Source of the DNA: Hominifimenecus microfluidus
GTDB taxonomy: Bacteria > Bacillota > Clostridia > Lachnospirales > Lachnospiraceae
Length of the DNA stretch: 64,000 nt
Direction of reading: 5' to 3'
Assembly: GCA_020687485.1 (NCBI GenBank)
Contig: JAJEQR010000010.1
Coordinates: 43,660-107,659, forward strand
Of this stretch, positions 9,428-17,311 are shown in pieces (positions within the stretch are counted from its first letter, which is position 1; the number at the start of each line of letters is the position of its first letter). The notes beneath the pieces are model-generated. The model was not told the origin of the DNA, ran no database searches, and saw nothing but the letters and a program-made list of their open reading frames with translations. The position numbers and the translations under genes were made by a program.

Positions 9428-10369
9428 TTACTTATTATCCGACAGAATCTGCAGGGCGTTGATATAGTCCTGGTTCGTTTTGCCAAGCATAGCAAGAACC
9501 TCTTCCTTCGACTTGTTTGTGTTCTTCATCAAAGTTTTTACACTGAAAATAAAATTCCTGGCTTCACCTTCGGTTATGCCTCTGCTAAAAATACTCTGAC
9601 TCAATGTCATCACCTGGTTCACTCCCTTCACAAGTTCTTTATTCTTTTTCATATTGATATATTTGCACATGCCGTCGATATCTCCAGCGAAAAAGTCATT
9701 CAGATACTGGAAAATCGGCTCCTTTTTTGCGCTGTCGCCAAGACGGATCAATACAACTGATAATAGATCGTATTCGCATTTCGGTTTGTTGGCTATGCCG
9801 TGTGGATCGGCTTTCTCCATGGAATACGAGGAAACGGTTCCCCGCAGTTCCGGAGGAATATTTTCTCTGCAAATCCATATGCTGTAGACCTTCTGGAGCG
9901 TGGAATAATCCGTGGTTTCAGTCAGAACTCCAAGCTGTGAGTCCAGTCCTCTGGCAGCATAGTAGACGCCTCTGGTAACAATCGGGTAAGTCGGTGCATG
10001 CGGTTTGTAATCATTCTGCATTTCAAGGTCGATATGCAGATCAATACGGATGGCCTTCGTGCTCAGCCGGGGATTTTTCGCCAGAAAGTGAGAGTCATAG
10101 CGGATTACTTTCTCTCCGAGAGAGCCGGGTTCGATTTCCTGTGCAGCTACAAGTGCGGATGCGGAATCCACGCCGTCGCTGCGGATGCTGCTCTTGACAA
10201 TGAAATTCATAACCTGCTCGGCGCTCATTCCCTGATATTCCGGCACAACATTGGCAAGAATGGGAGCCAGAATCTCCGGATAGCGAAAAAGGTTTTTGGC
10301 TGCATTGTCATACTGTGGATCGCTGAATGTTTTTACGGCTGTCATAGTGACTTCAATAGGGTTTAACAT
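9428..10369 (-). CDS. PD-(D/E)XK nuclease family protein (Rpn/transposase-like)
   Basis: A 313-residue protein of the family that databases label PD-(D/E)XK nuclease family transposase or Rpn-like recombination-promoting nuclease. The visible core is IRIDLHIDLEMQNDY (about residue 120-135), matching the D-x(n)-hhEhQ pattern of this fold. Upstream it has TFSDPQYDNAAKNLFRYPEIL, the usual start of the family's catalytic region. The tail has alternating helices with ...GEARNFIFSVKTLMKN, also seen in relatives. The start ATG at 10369 has GAAGGGACAAT upstream; a longer in-frame ORF to 10444 has no SD. Such genes are often multi-copy and horizontally shared. Its biological role is unknown. Confidence 0.75.
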   Translation of the reverse strand: MLNPIEVTMTAVKTFSDPQYDNAAKNLFRYPEILAPILANVVPEYQGMSAEQVMNFIVKSSIRSDGVDSASALVAAQEIEPGSLGEKVIRYDSHFLAKNPRLSTKAIRIDLHIDLEMQNDYKPHAPTYPIVTRGVYYAARGLDSQLGVLTETTDYSTLQKVYSIWICRENIPPELRGTVSSYSMEKADPHGIANKPKCEYDLLSVVLIRLGDSAKKEPIFQYLNDFFAGDIDGMCKYINMKKNKELVKGVNQVMTLSQSIFSRGITEGEARNFIFSVKTLMKNTNKSKEEVLAMLGKTNQDYINALQILSDNK

Positions 10370-10612
10370 ATTGTCCCTTCTTTCCTTGGTGAGAGCATCC
10401 CCATCGAAAGAAGGCGACAGAAAGCGATCCTCCGGTAAGGACATTGTAACATGCTGCGTTGTGTTTGACTATCATGAAAAAAGATTTGAATGAAAAATTG
10501 CATAGAAAAATGATAAAGAATAGAAAGTGAAGACAGAATCGTCTTCGAAAATTGCTAACAGCTTACCATGGCTGCAGGAAAATTGCAAATGCTTTTTGGC
10601 GGCTTTCCTCTC

Positions 10613-10662
10613 TTGACAAATGTACGAAATCGTACTATACTCTTGCAAGTACGATTTCGTAC
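10613..10662 (+). promoter_or_regulatory. Promoter with twin palindromic operators (MATE-MarR pair)
   Basis: TTGACA (10613-10618), a 17-nt spacer and TATACT (10636-10641) form a strong sigma-A promoter. The palindrome GTACGAAATCGTAC (10622-10635) fills the spacer, and GTACGATTTCGTAC (10649-10662) lies at the predicted start of transcription. The two are mirror images, so the whole also forms a 15-bp inverted repeat. The most likely ligand is the MarR-family product of 12047-12472 (inference). The remainder of 10370-10691 holds no gene that I can see. Confidence 0.85.
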
Positions 10663-10691
10663 AAAACATTCGAAAACAGAAAAGGAACTTT

Positions 10692-12020
10692 ATGAACATC
10701 CAATTATCCGAGCATTTCACTTATCGTAAATTGCTTCGTTTTACATTTCCATCGATCGTGATGATGGTCTTTTCGTCCATCTATGGTGTGGTCGATGGCG
10801 TTTTTGTCTCTAATTTCGTTGGCTCTGAGCCATTCGCGGCGATCAATCTGATCATGCCGTTTCTGATGATTCTGGGAGCAGTCGGCTTTATGTTGGGTAC
10901 CGGCGGCAGCGCGTTGGTAGCCTATACGCTGGGCGCTGGTGATGAGAAGCGCGCGAATGAGATTTTCTCTCTGCTGATTTATGTGCTGATTGGGCTCGGC
11001 CTGTTCTTTACCGTCGCCGGTCTGATTTTTCTGGAACCGGTCTCCCGGCTGCTGGGTGCGGATGAGGTAATGCTTCCGTACTGTGTTGCATATGGGCGGA
11101 TTATTCTGCTGGCTCTTGTGCCATTTATGTTGCTGAATGTCTTTCAGAGTTTTCTGGTAGTAGCGGAGCGGCCGAACTTCGGGCTGTATATCACGGTGAT
11201 TGCCGGTGTCTCCAACATGGTTCTGGACGCGCTGTTCATCGCTGTTTGGAAGAAAGGCGTAGCGGGCGCTGCCATGGCGACGGCGATCAGTCAGTGGCTG
11301 GGCGGCACCATACCGTTCCTCTATTTTCTGCTGCCGAATAAGGGAAAGCTTCATCTGGGGCGGACGCATTTTGAGGTGAGGAGCCTGATCAAGTCCTGCA
11401 CGAACGGCGCATCGGAATTCATGACCAATATTTCCATGTCTGTGGTAAATATGCTGTATAACTGGCAGCTGATGCGTCTGCTGGGCGCGGATGGAGTCAC
11501 CGTCTATGGTGTTATCATGTACGTGAATTTCATCTTCATCGCAATTTTTCTGGGATATTCGATTGGCAGCGCGCCGATTGTCGGTTATCATTATGGTGCA
11601 GGGCATACAGATGAGGTGAAAGGACTGTTAAAGAAGAGCATGAAGCTGATTGCAATTATGAGCCTTGTGCTTACGGCACTGGCGGAGTTTACTGCTCGTC
11701 CGTTGTCCATGATCTTTGTGAGCTACAATGCGGATCTGCTGGCGCTGACGGTTCGAGCATTTATGATCTATTCCGTCTCCTTCCTGATCAGCGGCTTTAA
11801 CATTTACGCGTCCTCGTTCTTTACGGCTCTGAACGATGGCGCGACTTCCGCGCTGATCTCATTCGGCAGAACGCTGGTCTTCCAGATTGCGGCGGTGCTG
11901 ATCCTCCCGGTCTTCCTGGATGTGGACGGTATCTGGGGTGCTGTTATCCTGGCGGAGGCTCTGGCAGGAGTTCTTTCTGCTGTATGTTTTGTTTATAACC
12001 GAAAGAAGTACAATTATTAA
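10692..12020 (+). CDS. MATE family efflux protein under MarR-type control
   Basis: A 442-residue, 12-segment membrane transporter of the MATE superfamily. Signature parts are SIYGVVDGVFVSNFVG (about residue 33), MLGTGGSALVAYTLGAGDEKRANEIF (first-half loop, about 75-100) and SIGSAPIVGYHYGAGHTDEVKGLLKKS in the second half. This second-half loop is characteristic of the VmrA/MepA-like branch. The ATG at 10692 has AAAAGGAAC upstream; an in-frame ATG at 10620 would lie inside the promoter. It is followed by a MarR regulator after 26 nt, the usual MepR-MepA style layout. Export of drugs or cations is expected, but the substrate is unknown. Confidence 0.92.
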   Translation: MNIQLSEHFTYRKLLRFTFPSIVMMVFSSIYGVVDGVFVSNFVGSEPFAAINLIMPFLMILGAVGFMLGTGGSALVAYTLGAGDEKRANEIFSLLIYVLIGLGLFFTVAGLIFLEPVSRLLGADEVMLPYCVAYGRIILLALVPFMLLNVFQSFLVVAERPNFGLYITVIAGVSNMVLDALFIAVWKKGVAGAAMATAISQWLGGTIPFLYFLLPNKGKLHLGRTHFEVRSLIKSCTNGASEFMTNISMSVVNMLYNWQLMRLLGADGVTVYGVIMYVNFIFIAIFLGYSIGSAPIVGYHYGAGHTDEVKGLLKKSMKLIAIMSLVLTALAEFTARPLSMIFVSYNADLLALTVRAFMIYSVSFLISGFNIYASSFFTALNDGATSALISFGRTLVFQIAAVLILPVFLDVDGIWGAVILAEALAGVLSAVCFVYNRKKYNY

Positions 12021-12046
12021 GCGGATGCGAAAACGAGGAAGATCGT

Positions 12047-12472
12047 ATGAATACAGTTCTGAAGGAATTTAACGAAGCATTTGGGAAAATCAACGAGGCG
12101 TATCATGAGGCGGCGGTTAAGCTTGGTTTGAGTGATACGGAGATGGAGATTTTCTATATTTTCTATATCTATGGCTCCGGTTGCCGCCAGAGTGTGTTGT
12201 ACAAGGAAAGTGGATTGACGAAATCTACCGTGAACTCTGCGATCCGAAAGCTGCAGCGCGATGGTATCCTTTATCTGATGCCGGGAGAAGGCCGCAATAC
12301 GCTTGTGTATGCGACGGAGAAGGGGGAAGAGCTGATCCGGAACACGATCGAAAAAGTGATCCGGATTGAGAGCACTATTTACGGTGGCTGGTCTCCGGAG
12401 GACCAGAAGACGTTCATCCGTCTGAATCGTGTATTTGCGAGTGAAATGAAGCGCATGGTAGAAGAATTATAA
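12047..12472 (+). CDS. MarR family transcriptional regulator
   Basis: A 141-residue winged-helix protein. The helix-turn-helix is QSVLYKESGLTKSTVNSAIRKLQRDGIL (about residues 49-75), followed by the wing LMPGEGRNTLVYATEKGEEL, typical of MarR. The length is normal for a dimeric MarR. It is co-transcribed with the MATE gene. The natural targets are the two palindromes at 10622-10662, so it would repress its own operon until a ligand, perhaps a pump substrate, binds (inference). Confidence 0.9.
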   Translation: MNTVLKEFNEAFGKINEAYHEAAVKLGLSDTEMEIFYIFYIYGSGCRQSVLYKESGLTKSTVNSAIRKLQRDGILYLMPGEGRNTLVYATEKGEELIRNTIEKVIRIESTIYGGWSPEDQKTFIRLNRVFASEMKRMVEEL

Positions 12473-12487
12473 TTGCAGAATATATAG

Positions 12488-12526
12488 AAACAGCCAGGAA
12501 GGTGCGTGATACCTCCTGGCTGTTTC
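12488..12526 (+). terminator. Terminator after the MATE-MarR operon
   Basis: AAACAGCCAGGA (12488-12499) pairs with TCCTGGCTGTTT (12514-12525). It is usable in both directions between convergent genes. Confidence 0.8.
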
Positions 12527-12591
12527 GTAGTATCGTTTCTTGTATGCTGGCATAGGTGTTCCCATTTTGGCAGCTGGCAGATAATAGCAGC

Positions 12592-13566
12592 TTACAGCTC
12601 TCTGGCTGCCGGCAGCCCTCCCAGCCCTTCTGCTGCGAGTACCGCGCGATTGATTGCCTTGCCCATGACATAGGCGGCGATGGTTCCGACTACGTTCAGA
12701 TCGGCGGTTTCTTTTCCGACAGACACCGCGTAGATCGAATCCCCGTCCGCGGTCGTATGCACGGGGCGGATGGTTCGGGCGTATCCGTTATGTGTCATGC
12801 CTGCGATCTTGGTCAGCTGGCTCTTATCGAAGGCTCCATTCGTGAAAATGGCTCCAATGGTGGTATTTGTATTCCGGCTGAACAGGCTGCTGGTATCGGC
12901 AATATCGCCGAGGATCTCCTCTTCCGTGGAGCTGAGGCTCTTTCCGTCCGGTGTGCGCAGCCCGGCAATCATCTGTCCGTTATCAATATCGTAGACATCG
13001 CCGAGCGCATTCACTGCGACGATTGCGCCCACTTTAATCCTGCCAGCCTGTACAGCATATGTGCCAAGGCCGCTTTTCATCGCGCGCGATATCCCGCGGT
13101 ATTTGCCGATGGTGCATCCCATACCGGCGCCTACATTTCCCTCCGGGACAGTATCGCGGGAAGCATTCTCGCAGGCGCGGTAAGCCATCGCCGCATCCGG
13201 GCGCACATCCATTCGGCCGACTCCCAGGTCGAACAGGCAGGAGGTGCATACCAGAGGAACCTTCGTTATGCCGACGTCGAAGCCGATGTCGTGCTCTTCA
13301 AGATATTTCATTACGCCGCCCCCGGCGTCCAGCCCGAAGGCGGAGCCGCCGGAAAGCAGGAGCGCGTGCAGCCCTTTGGCATCTGCCAGCGGATTCAGCA
13401 GCGGCGTCTCGCGGGAAGCAGGACCGCCTCCGCGCACATCCACGCCGGCCGGTGAGCAGTCGTCGAAGAGAATGGCGGTGCAGCCGGTCATTGCTTCGGA
13501 ATCTTCGGCATGACCGACCTGAAAACCGCCGACTTCTGTTAATGCAATTTCTGTCAGGTGTCTCAT
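12592..13566 (-). CDS. P1 family peptidase (DmpA/aminopeptidase S58-like)
   Basis: A 324-residue protein of the DmpA / L-aminopeptidase-D-esterase family (Ntn-hydrolase-like, self-processing). Conserved parts are GGFQVGHAEDSEAMTGCTAI at the start, VRGGGPASRETPLL (about residue 46), LLSGGSAFGLDAGGGVM (about 70) and GMGCTIGKYRG (about 145). The processing-region segment is NTNTTIGAIFTNGAFDKSQL (about 238), followed by AGMTHNGYARTIRP. The Thr of NTTIG would be the cleavage/nucleophile candidate in this branch (inference). Substrates are usually N-terminal small or beta-amino-acyl peptides; which one applies here is unknown. It is convergent with the MarR gene. Confidence 0.88.
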   Translation of the reverse strand: MRHLTEIALTEVGGFQVGHAEDSEAMTGCTAILFDDCSPAGVDVRGGGPASRETPLLNPLADAKGLHALLLSGGSAFGLDAGGGVMKYLEEHDIGFDVGITKVPLVCTSCLFDLGVGRMDVRPDAAMAYRACENASRDTVPEGNVGAGMGCTIGKYRGISRAMKSGLGTYAVQAGRIKVGAIVAVNALGDVYDIDNGQMIAGLRTPDGKSLSSTEEEILGDIADTSSLFSRNTNTTIGAIFTNGAFDKSQLTKIAGMTHNGYARTIRPVHTTADGDSIYAVSVGKETADLNVVGTIAAYVMGKAINRAVLAAEGLGGLPAAREL

Positions 13567-13626
13567 ATCTGAACCTTTCTCCGGAACTCTAAAATCGTTC
13601 CTTTTTATTGCGGTCTGTTCTGTGCG

Positions 13627-15609
13627 TTACTGACTCTTCTTCCGGGACGTCCGTTTCGCCGGACTCTTCTTCGCCGGAGCTTTCTTCGCAATTGCCTTCG
13701 TGGGCTTCTTCAGAGCCGGAAGATCGAACTCGAAGACGGCTACGCCGTAAGCCGGGAGCGGGTAGGCGAAGGAGTATTCCCGTCCGTCACATTCCGAATG
13801 TTCCGCTGGGAATACTGGCTTCTTCTTGCCTCGGCCGAAGAGCCCATCCTCGTTGAATACCTGCGTGTAATTGCCTTTGTCCGGAACGCCGACCCGGTAG
13901 TCCGGGCGATCCACCGGAGTAAAGTTACATACGAAGAGCAGATTCTTCTTGCGGTTCGGCGCGATGCGCACGAAGCTGAAGATGCTGCGGTCGCCGTCGT
14001 CGGCGTTGATCCACTGGAAACCGTCCCAGGTGTAGTCGTTCTCGTACATACAGGGGTGCTTCCGGTAGAGGTGCAGCAGGCCGGAGTAGAAGGACTGCAG
14101 GCTCTTGTGGCAGGTGTCCTTCAACAGGTACCAGTCCAGCTGACGAGCCTCGGACCACTCCCGGTGCTGACCGAAATCCTGCCCCATGAAGAGCAGCTTC
14201 TTGCCGGGGTGACCGAACATGAACGTATAGCCCGCTTTCAGGCTGCGGAAACGGTCATCGCCCTGGCCGGGCATCTTCTCCAGCATGGAACGCTTCAGAT
14301 GTACGACTTCATCGTGGGAGAGAACCAGGATAAAGTTCTCACTGCAGGCATATGTCATGCCGAATGTCATCTTATTGTGATGATATTTGCGGAACAGAGG
14401 GTCCTGGCTCATATAATCCAGGAAATCGTGCATCCAGCCCATGTTCCACTTGAAGGTGAAGCCGAGACCGCCGTCCTCCGGGCGAGCGGTGACTCCTGGC
14501 CAGGCCGTGCTTTCCTCCGCGATGGTCATAGCTCCGGGATTGCGGCCGAGAACCACGCTGTTCATATGGCGCAGGAACTCGATCGCATCCAGGTTCTGGT
14601 TGCCACCGTACCGGTTGGCCACCCACTGCCCGTCGCTTTTTCCGTAATCCAGATAGAGCATGGAGGCTACAGCATCCACACGGAGGCCATCGATGTGGTA
14701 GCGTTCGATCCAGAAGAGGGCGTTCGCGATTAAAAAGTTAGAAACCTCATGTTTCTCATAGTCAAAAATCTTGGTTCCCCAGTCCGGGTGCTCCCCTTTG
14801 CGGGGGTCGGCATACTCGAAGAGCGGCTGACCGTCGAAATCTGCGAGTCCGTGCGCGTCTCTGGGGAAATGCGCCGGTACCCAGTCCAGGATGATGCCGA
14901 TGCCGTTCTGATGAAGGTAATCCACGAACCAGGCGAAATCCGAAGGATTGCCGTGGCGGGAGGTCGGAGCGTAGTAGCCGGTGACCTGATAACCCCAGGA
15001 GCCGTCGTAAGGGTACTCGGCGATGCCGATCAGCTCCACATGAGTGTAGCCCATTTTCTTTACGTAATCAGCCAGAAGCGGAGCCGCTTCCCGGTAGTTA
15101 TAGAGCGCGGAACCTTCATCTTCCGGGCATTTCCAGGAGGACAGCTGCAGCTCGTAGATCGACAGCGGCTGCCGTACCGGGTTCTTCTTCGCGCGTTCTG
15201 TCATCCACTTCTGGTCGTTCCAGGTAAAGTGTGAGGTGTCGTATACGCGGGAGGCAGTGCCGGGGCGAAGTTCTGCATAGGTTGCGAAAGGATCAGCTTT
15301 TGCAAAGCTGCGGCCGTCCGCGGTGGTAATCTGATATTTGTACATCGGATGCCCGGTCACTCCGGGAAGAAATGCCTCGAAGATGCCGCTGTTTTCGATC
15401 TCCTCCATCGGCGAAGCTTCGGTGTCCCATCCATTGAATTCTCCGATTACGGATACGGCTGCCGCGTGCGGCGCCCATACGGCAAAATATACGCCCGCCT
15501 GCCCGTCGATTACGACCGGGTGTGCGCCAAGTTTATCATATATCTGGTAGTGGGTTCCTTCCCCGAAGAGATATCGGTCCATCTCGGAAATCTGTGTCCA
15601 TTTTTCCAT
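13627..15609 (-). CDS. glgB: 1,4-alpha-glucan branching enzyme with lysine-rich tail
   Basis: A 660-residue GH13 enzyme that introduces alpha-1,6 branches in glycogen. There is a CBM48-like N-terminal domain (about 20-110, with YFAVWAPHAAAVSVIGEFNGWD). The catalytic barrel has GIILDWVPAHFPRD, the nucleophile region DGLRVDAVASMLYLDYG, the acid/base region MTIAEESTAWPG and the transition-state pair in LVLSHDEVVH. The beta-sandwich C-terminus is followed by about 30 residues rich in Lys/Ala/Pro (AKKAPAKKSPAKRTSRKKSQ), which is not part of the enzyme fold. With glgP it indicates glycogen metabolism. The 5' leader holds two large hairpins (15638-15807). Confidence 0.95.
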   Translation of the reverse strand: MEKWTQISEMDRYLFGEGTHYQIYDKLGAHPVVIDGQAGVYFAVWAPHAAAVSVIGEFNGWDTEASPMEEIENSGIFEAFLPGVTGHPMYKYQITTADGRSFAKADPFATYAELRPGTASRVYDTSHFTWNDQKWMTERAKKNPVRQPLSIYELQLSSWKCPEDEGSALYNYREAAPLLADYVKKMGYTHVELIGIAEYPYDGSWGYQVTGYYAPTSRHGNPSDFAWFVDYLHQNGIGIILDWVPAHFPRDAHGLADFDGQPLFEYADPRKGEHPDWGTKIFDYEKHEVSNFLIANALFWIERYHIDGLRVDAVASMLYLDYGKSDGQWVANRYGGNQNLDAIEFLRHMNSVVLGRNPGAMTIAEESTAWPGVTARPEDGGLGFTFKWNMGWMHDFLDYMSQDPLFRKYHHNKMTFGMTYACSENFILVLSHDEVVHLKRSMLEKMPGQGDDRFRSLKAGYTFMFGHPGKKLLFMGQDFGQHREWSEARQLDWYLLKDTCHKSLQSFYSGLLHLYRKHPCMYENDYTWDGFQWINADDGDRSIFSFVRIAPNRKKNLLFVCNFTPVDRPDYRVGVPDKGNYTQVFNEDGLFGRGKKKPVFPAEHSECDGREYSFAYPLPAYGVAVFEFDLPALKKPTKAIAKKAPAKKSPAKRTSRKKSQ

Positions 15610-15637
15610 AACTGAATCCCCTTTCCCAATGTCAGTT

Positions 15638-15728
15638 TTTATCTCAGTCGAGAAGACTCCCGCCTCTTTCAGGTGGCGAGTGACAGCAAATTTGTCTTAG
15701 TGGGAGTCCAATCTCCGACTGAGATAAA
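15638..15728 (-). repeat. Large nested inverted repeat upstream of glgB (first)
   Basis: TTTATCTCAGTCG (15638-15650) and CGACTGAGATAAA (15716-15728) are perfect 13-bp arms. Inside, GACTCCC pairs with GGGAGTC, and CGCC with GGCG. There is no T-run on either strand, so a plain terminator is unlikely. Confidence 0.75.
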
Positions 15729-15732
15729 CGCT

Positions 15733-15807
15733 CCGCGAGGATGCGCAGTGATTCTGTAAAGAATATGTCAGCTTACGCTGACCAGAATCACGCGCCAAGT
15801 CTCGCGG
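15733..15807 (-). repeat. Large nested inverted repeat upstream of glgB (second)
   Basis: CCGCGAG/CTCGCGG outer arms, then GCGC/GCGC, GTGATTCTG/CAGAATCAC and an innermost GTCAGC-TTAC-GCTGAC type hairpin give a nearly continuous long stem of about 75 nt. It lies in the leader of glgB on the minus strand and downstream of azlD. Nature unknown: leader RNA, cruciform or remnant of a mobile element. Confidence 0.75.
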
Positions 15808-15829
15808 CTGCTCGACTTGAATTATTACA

Positions 15830-15854
15830 AATTCACATAGTTCTGAATAATTAC
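15830..15854 (-). repeat. Degenerate end of the interspersed inverted-repeat family (copy F)
   Basis: On the minus strand GTAATTATTCAGAACTATG resembles the left end TAATTATTCAGAGCCATG of the full copy at 51668. Only the end is recognisable. The rest of 15855-15960 shows nothing further. Confidence 0.4.
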
Positions 15855-15960
15855 ATCATAACAAATAAGATTCCCCGGGTCAAGAAATGACGAACGGATT
15901 CGCAGGACAATACCGCCGGATTGTATCTGCCCAGCGGAGGCAATGAAAAAGCCGGGCGGA

Positions 15961-16263
15961 TCACAGGATCAGCTCGGCGATGAATACAGTCAGGCAGGAG
16001 AGCACGGCTACGGTGAACAGGCTCCGTCCGCACCAGGACAGGATGATTCCGACAATGAGAGCCAGGACTCCTGCGATCGGGTTGTTCGTTGCTTCTGTGA
16101 TGGCAGGAAATGTCATCACAGCCAGCGTTACGTAAGGTACGTAATAGAGAAATGACCGGATAAAGGGACTTTTGATCTCTTTGCGGATCAATGTCAGCGG
16201 CAGTGTGCGGATCAGGTAGCTGACGCCGGCCATGATCGCGATATAGATATAGGGATTTCTCAT
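15961..16263 (-). CDS. azlD: AzlD-family branched-chain amino acid exporter subunit
   Basis: A 100-residue membrane protein with three to four hydrophobic segments. It has SYLIRTLPLTLIRKEIKSPFIRSFLYYVPYV, the core signature of AzlD (small subunit of AzlC-AzlD exporters), and ends in a long hydrophobic segment. It overlaps the azlC stop by 4 nt (ATGA), indicating translational coupling. It would work with AzlC in export of branched-chain amino acids or analogues such as 4-azaleucine; substrate by family only. Confidence 0.9.
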   Translation of the reverse strand: MRNPYIYIAIMAGVSYLIRTLPLTLIRKEIKSPFIRSFLYYVPYVTLAVMTFPAITEATNNPIAGVLALIVGIILSWCGRSLFTVAVLSCLTVFIAELIL

Positions 16264-16988
16264 TCTTTCTTCTCACCTCCGTCCGTGTCTTCTTCTTTGA
16301 CCGGCCAGAGCCAGGCGGCAACCGCTGAGATGGCGACTGTCAGGATGATGACTTTCGTGCCGGAAGAAATTCCGGCGAACAGGCGGCTGGTCAGGAAGCT
16401 TAATGCCATGGATACGGCGACAAGCAGAGCGACAATCCGGTTCTTCCTTGCCGGAGGGATGATGATTGCGAGGAACATGCCGTAGAGCCCGACGCTTAAG
16501 GCGGATACCAGGTTGGCGGGGAGAAGATTTCCCATGATTACGCCGAATACAGTACCCAGGCACCATCCGGGAAGAGCGACTGTGATGACGCCGAAGGTAT
16601 AGAACGAATTCAGCTTGCCTTCCACGGCGATGGATACGCCGAAAATCTCATCCGTAACGTCGAAGCCGACAATCATCCGTTGCCAGAGTGGTGTGTCCGA
16701 CGGAAGCTTCTGCGTCAGCGCGCAGGACATGAGAAGGTAGCGGGCGTTCGCAACCAGGATCATAATCGCCATCGTAAGATATGTGCCGTTCTCGGCGATT
16801 ACGGTAAAAGCAGCGTATTCACCGGCGGAAGCGTTCGTCAGTGCGCTGGCAAGTCCGGCCTGAAAAGCGGTAAGCCCTGCCTGTCGCGCGGCGATTCCGA
16901 GCGTGAAGGCAACGGCAAAGTAACCAAGATTAATCGGGATCCCGTCTCGCATGCCGCGGAGAAAACAGGATCGATTCGTTCCCTGCAT
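16260..16988 (-). CDS. azlC: AzlC-family branched-chain amino acid exporter large subunit
   Basis: A 242-residue polytopic membrane protein. The N-terminal GMRDGIPINLGYFAVAFTLGIAARQAGL and the segment ASAGEYAAFTVIAENGTYLTM are typical of AzlC, as is MSCALTQKLPSDTPLWQRMIVGFDVTDEIFGVS near residue 90-120. It ends with the overlapping azlD. An AAAGGAG is 12 nt upstream of the ATG, rather far. A promoter lies at 17028-17056. Confidence 0.92.
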   Translation of the reverse strand: MQGTNRSCFLRGMRDGIPINLGYFAVAFTLGIAARQAGLTAFQAGLASALTNASAGEYAAFTVIAENGTYLTMAIMILVANARYLLMSCALTQKLPSDTPLWQRMIVGFDVTDEIFGVSIAVEGKLNSFYTFGVITVALPGWCLGTVFGVIMGNLLPANLVSALSVGLYGMFLAIIIPPARKNRIVALLVAVSMALSFLTSRLFAGISSGTKVIILTVAISAVAAWLWPVKEEDTDGGEKKE

Positions 16989-17027
16989 GATATATATTTA
17001 CTCCTTTGTAAATTTTGTGCAAGAACT

Positions 17028-17056
17028 ATCCTACAACAAATTTGCGCGGCTGTCGA
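17028..17056 (-). promoter_or_regulatory. Promoter of azlCD
   Basis: On the minus strand TCGACA (17051-17056), a 17-nt spacer and TAGGAT (17028-17033). Confidence 0.55.
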
Positions 17057-17103
17057 GGACTTTTGAAGAATTCCTGGTTCTTTTGAGCTTTTTGAAAAAG
17101 TAC

Positions 17104-17161
17104 TTGACATTCGCTGCCAGCGGGTGGATAATAGGAGACATCCAAAGACCGGTCGGTCTTT
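17104..17161 (+). promoter_or_regulatory. Promoter and palindromic operator candidate of the Tad locus
   Basis: TTGACA (17104-17109), a 17-nt spacer and GATAAT (17127-17132) make a strong promoter pointing into the Tad genes. AAAGACCGGTCGGTCTTT (17144-17161), with 8-bp arms and a 2-nt centre, lies just after the predicted start of transcription. The tiny centre suits a protein-binding operator (TetR/AcrR-like) better than an RNA hairpin. No regulator gene is adjacent. A leader of about 170 nt follows before the first gene. Confidence 0.6.
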
Positions 17162-17311
17162 TCTATCTTTGCCTCTGTCGGAGGTGTTCGATTTTCGGCT
17201 TATTTCGAGCCAGTAAGTCATGGAATATAATTTTTGAATTATGTAAATTTTTGCTGATTGTGTGATGGTGCCGTTATGGCGGATTGCTGATTGCATTTAT
17301 CCTTTTAGGAG

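Noticed and set aside
17144..17161. AAAGACCGGTCGGTCTTT as an intrinsic terminator
   Set aside because: The 2-nt centre cannot form a normal RNA loop without opening the stem and the following T-run is poor; an operator is more likely.
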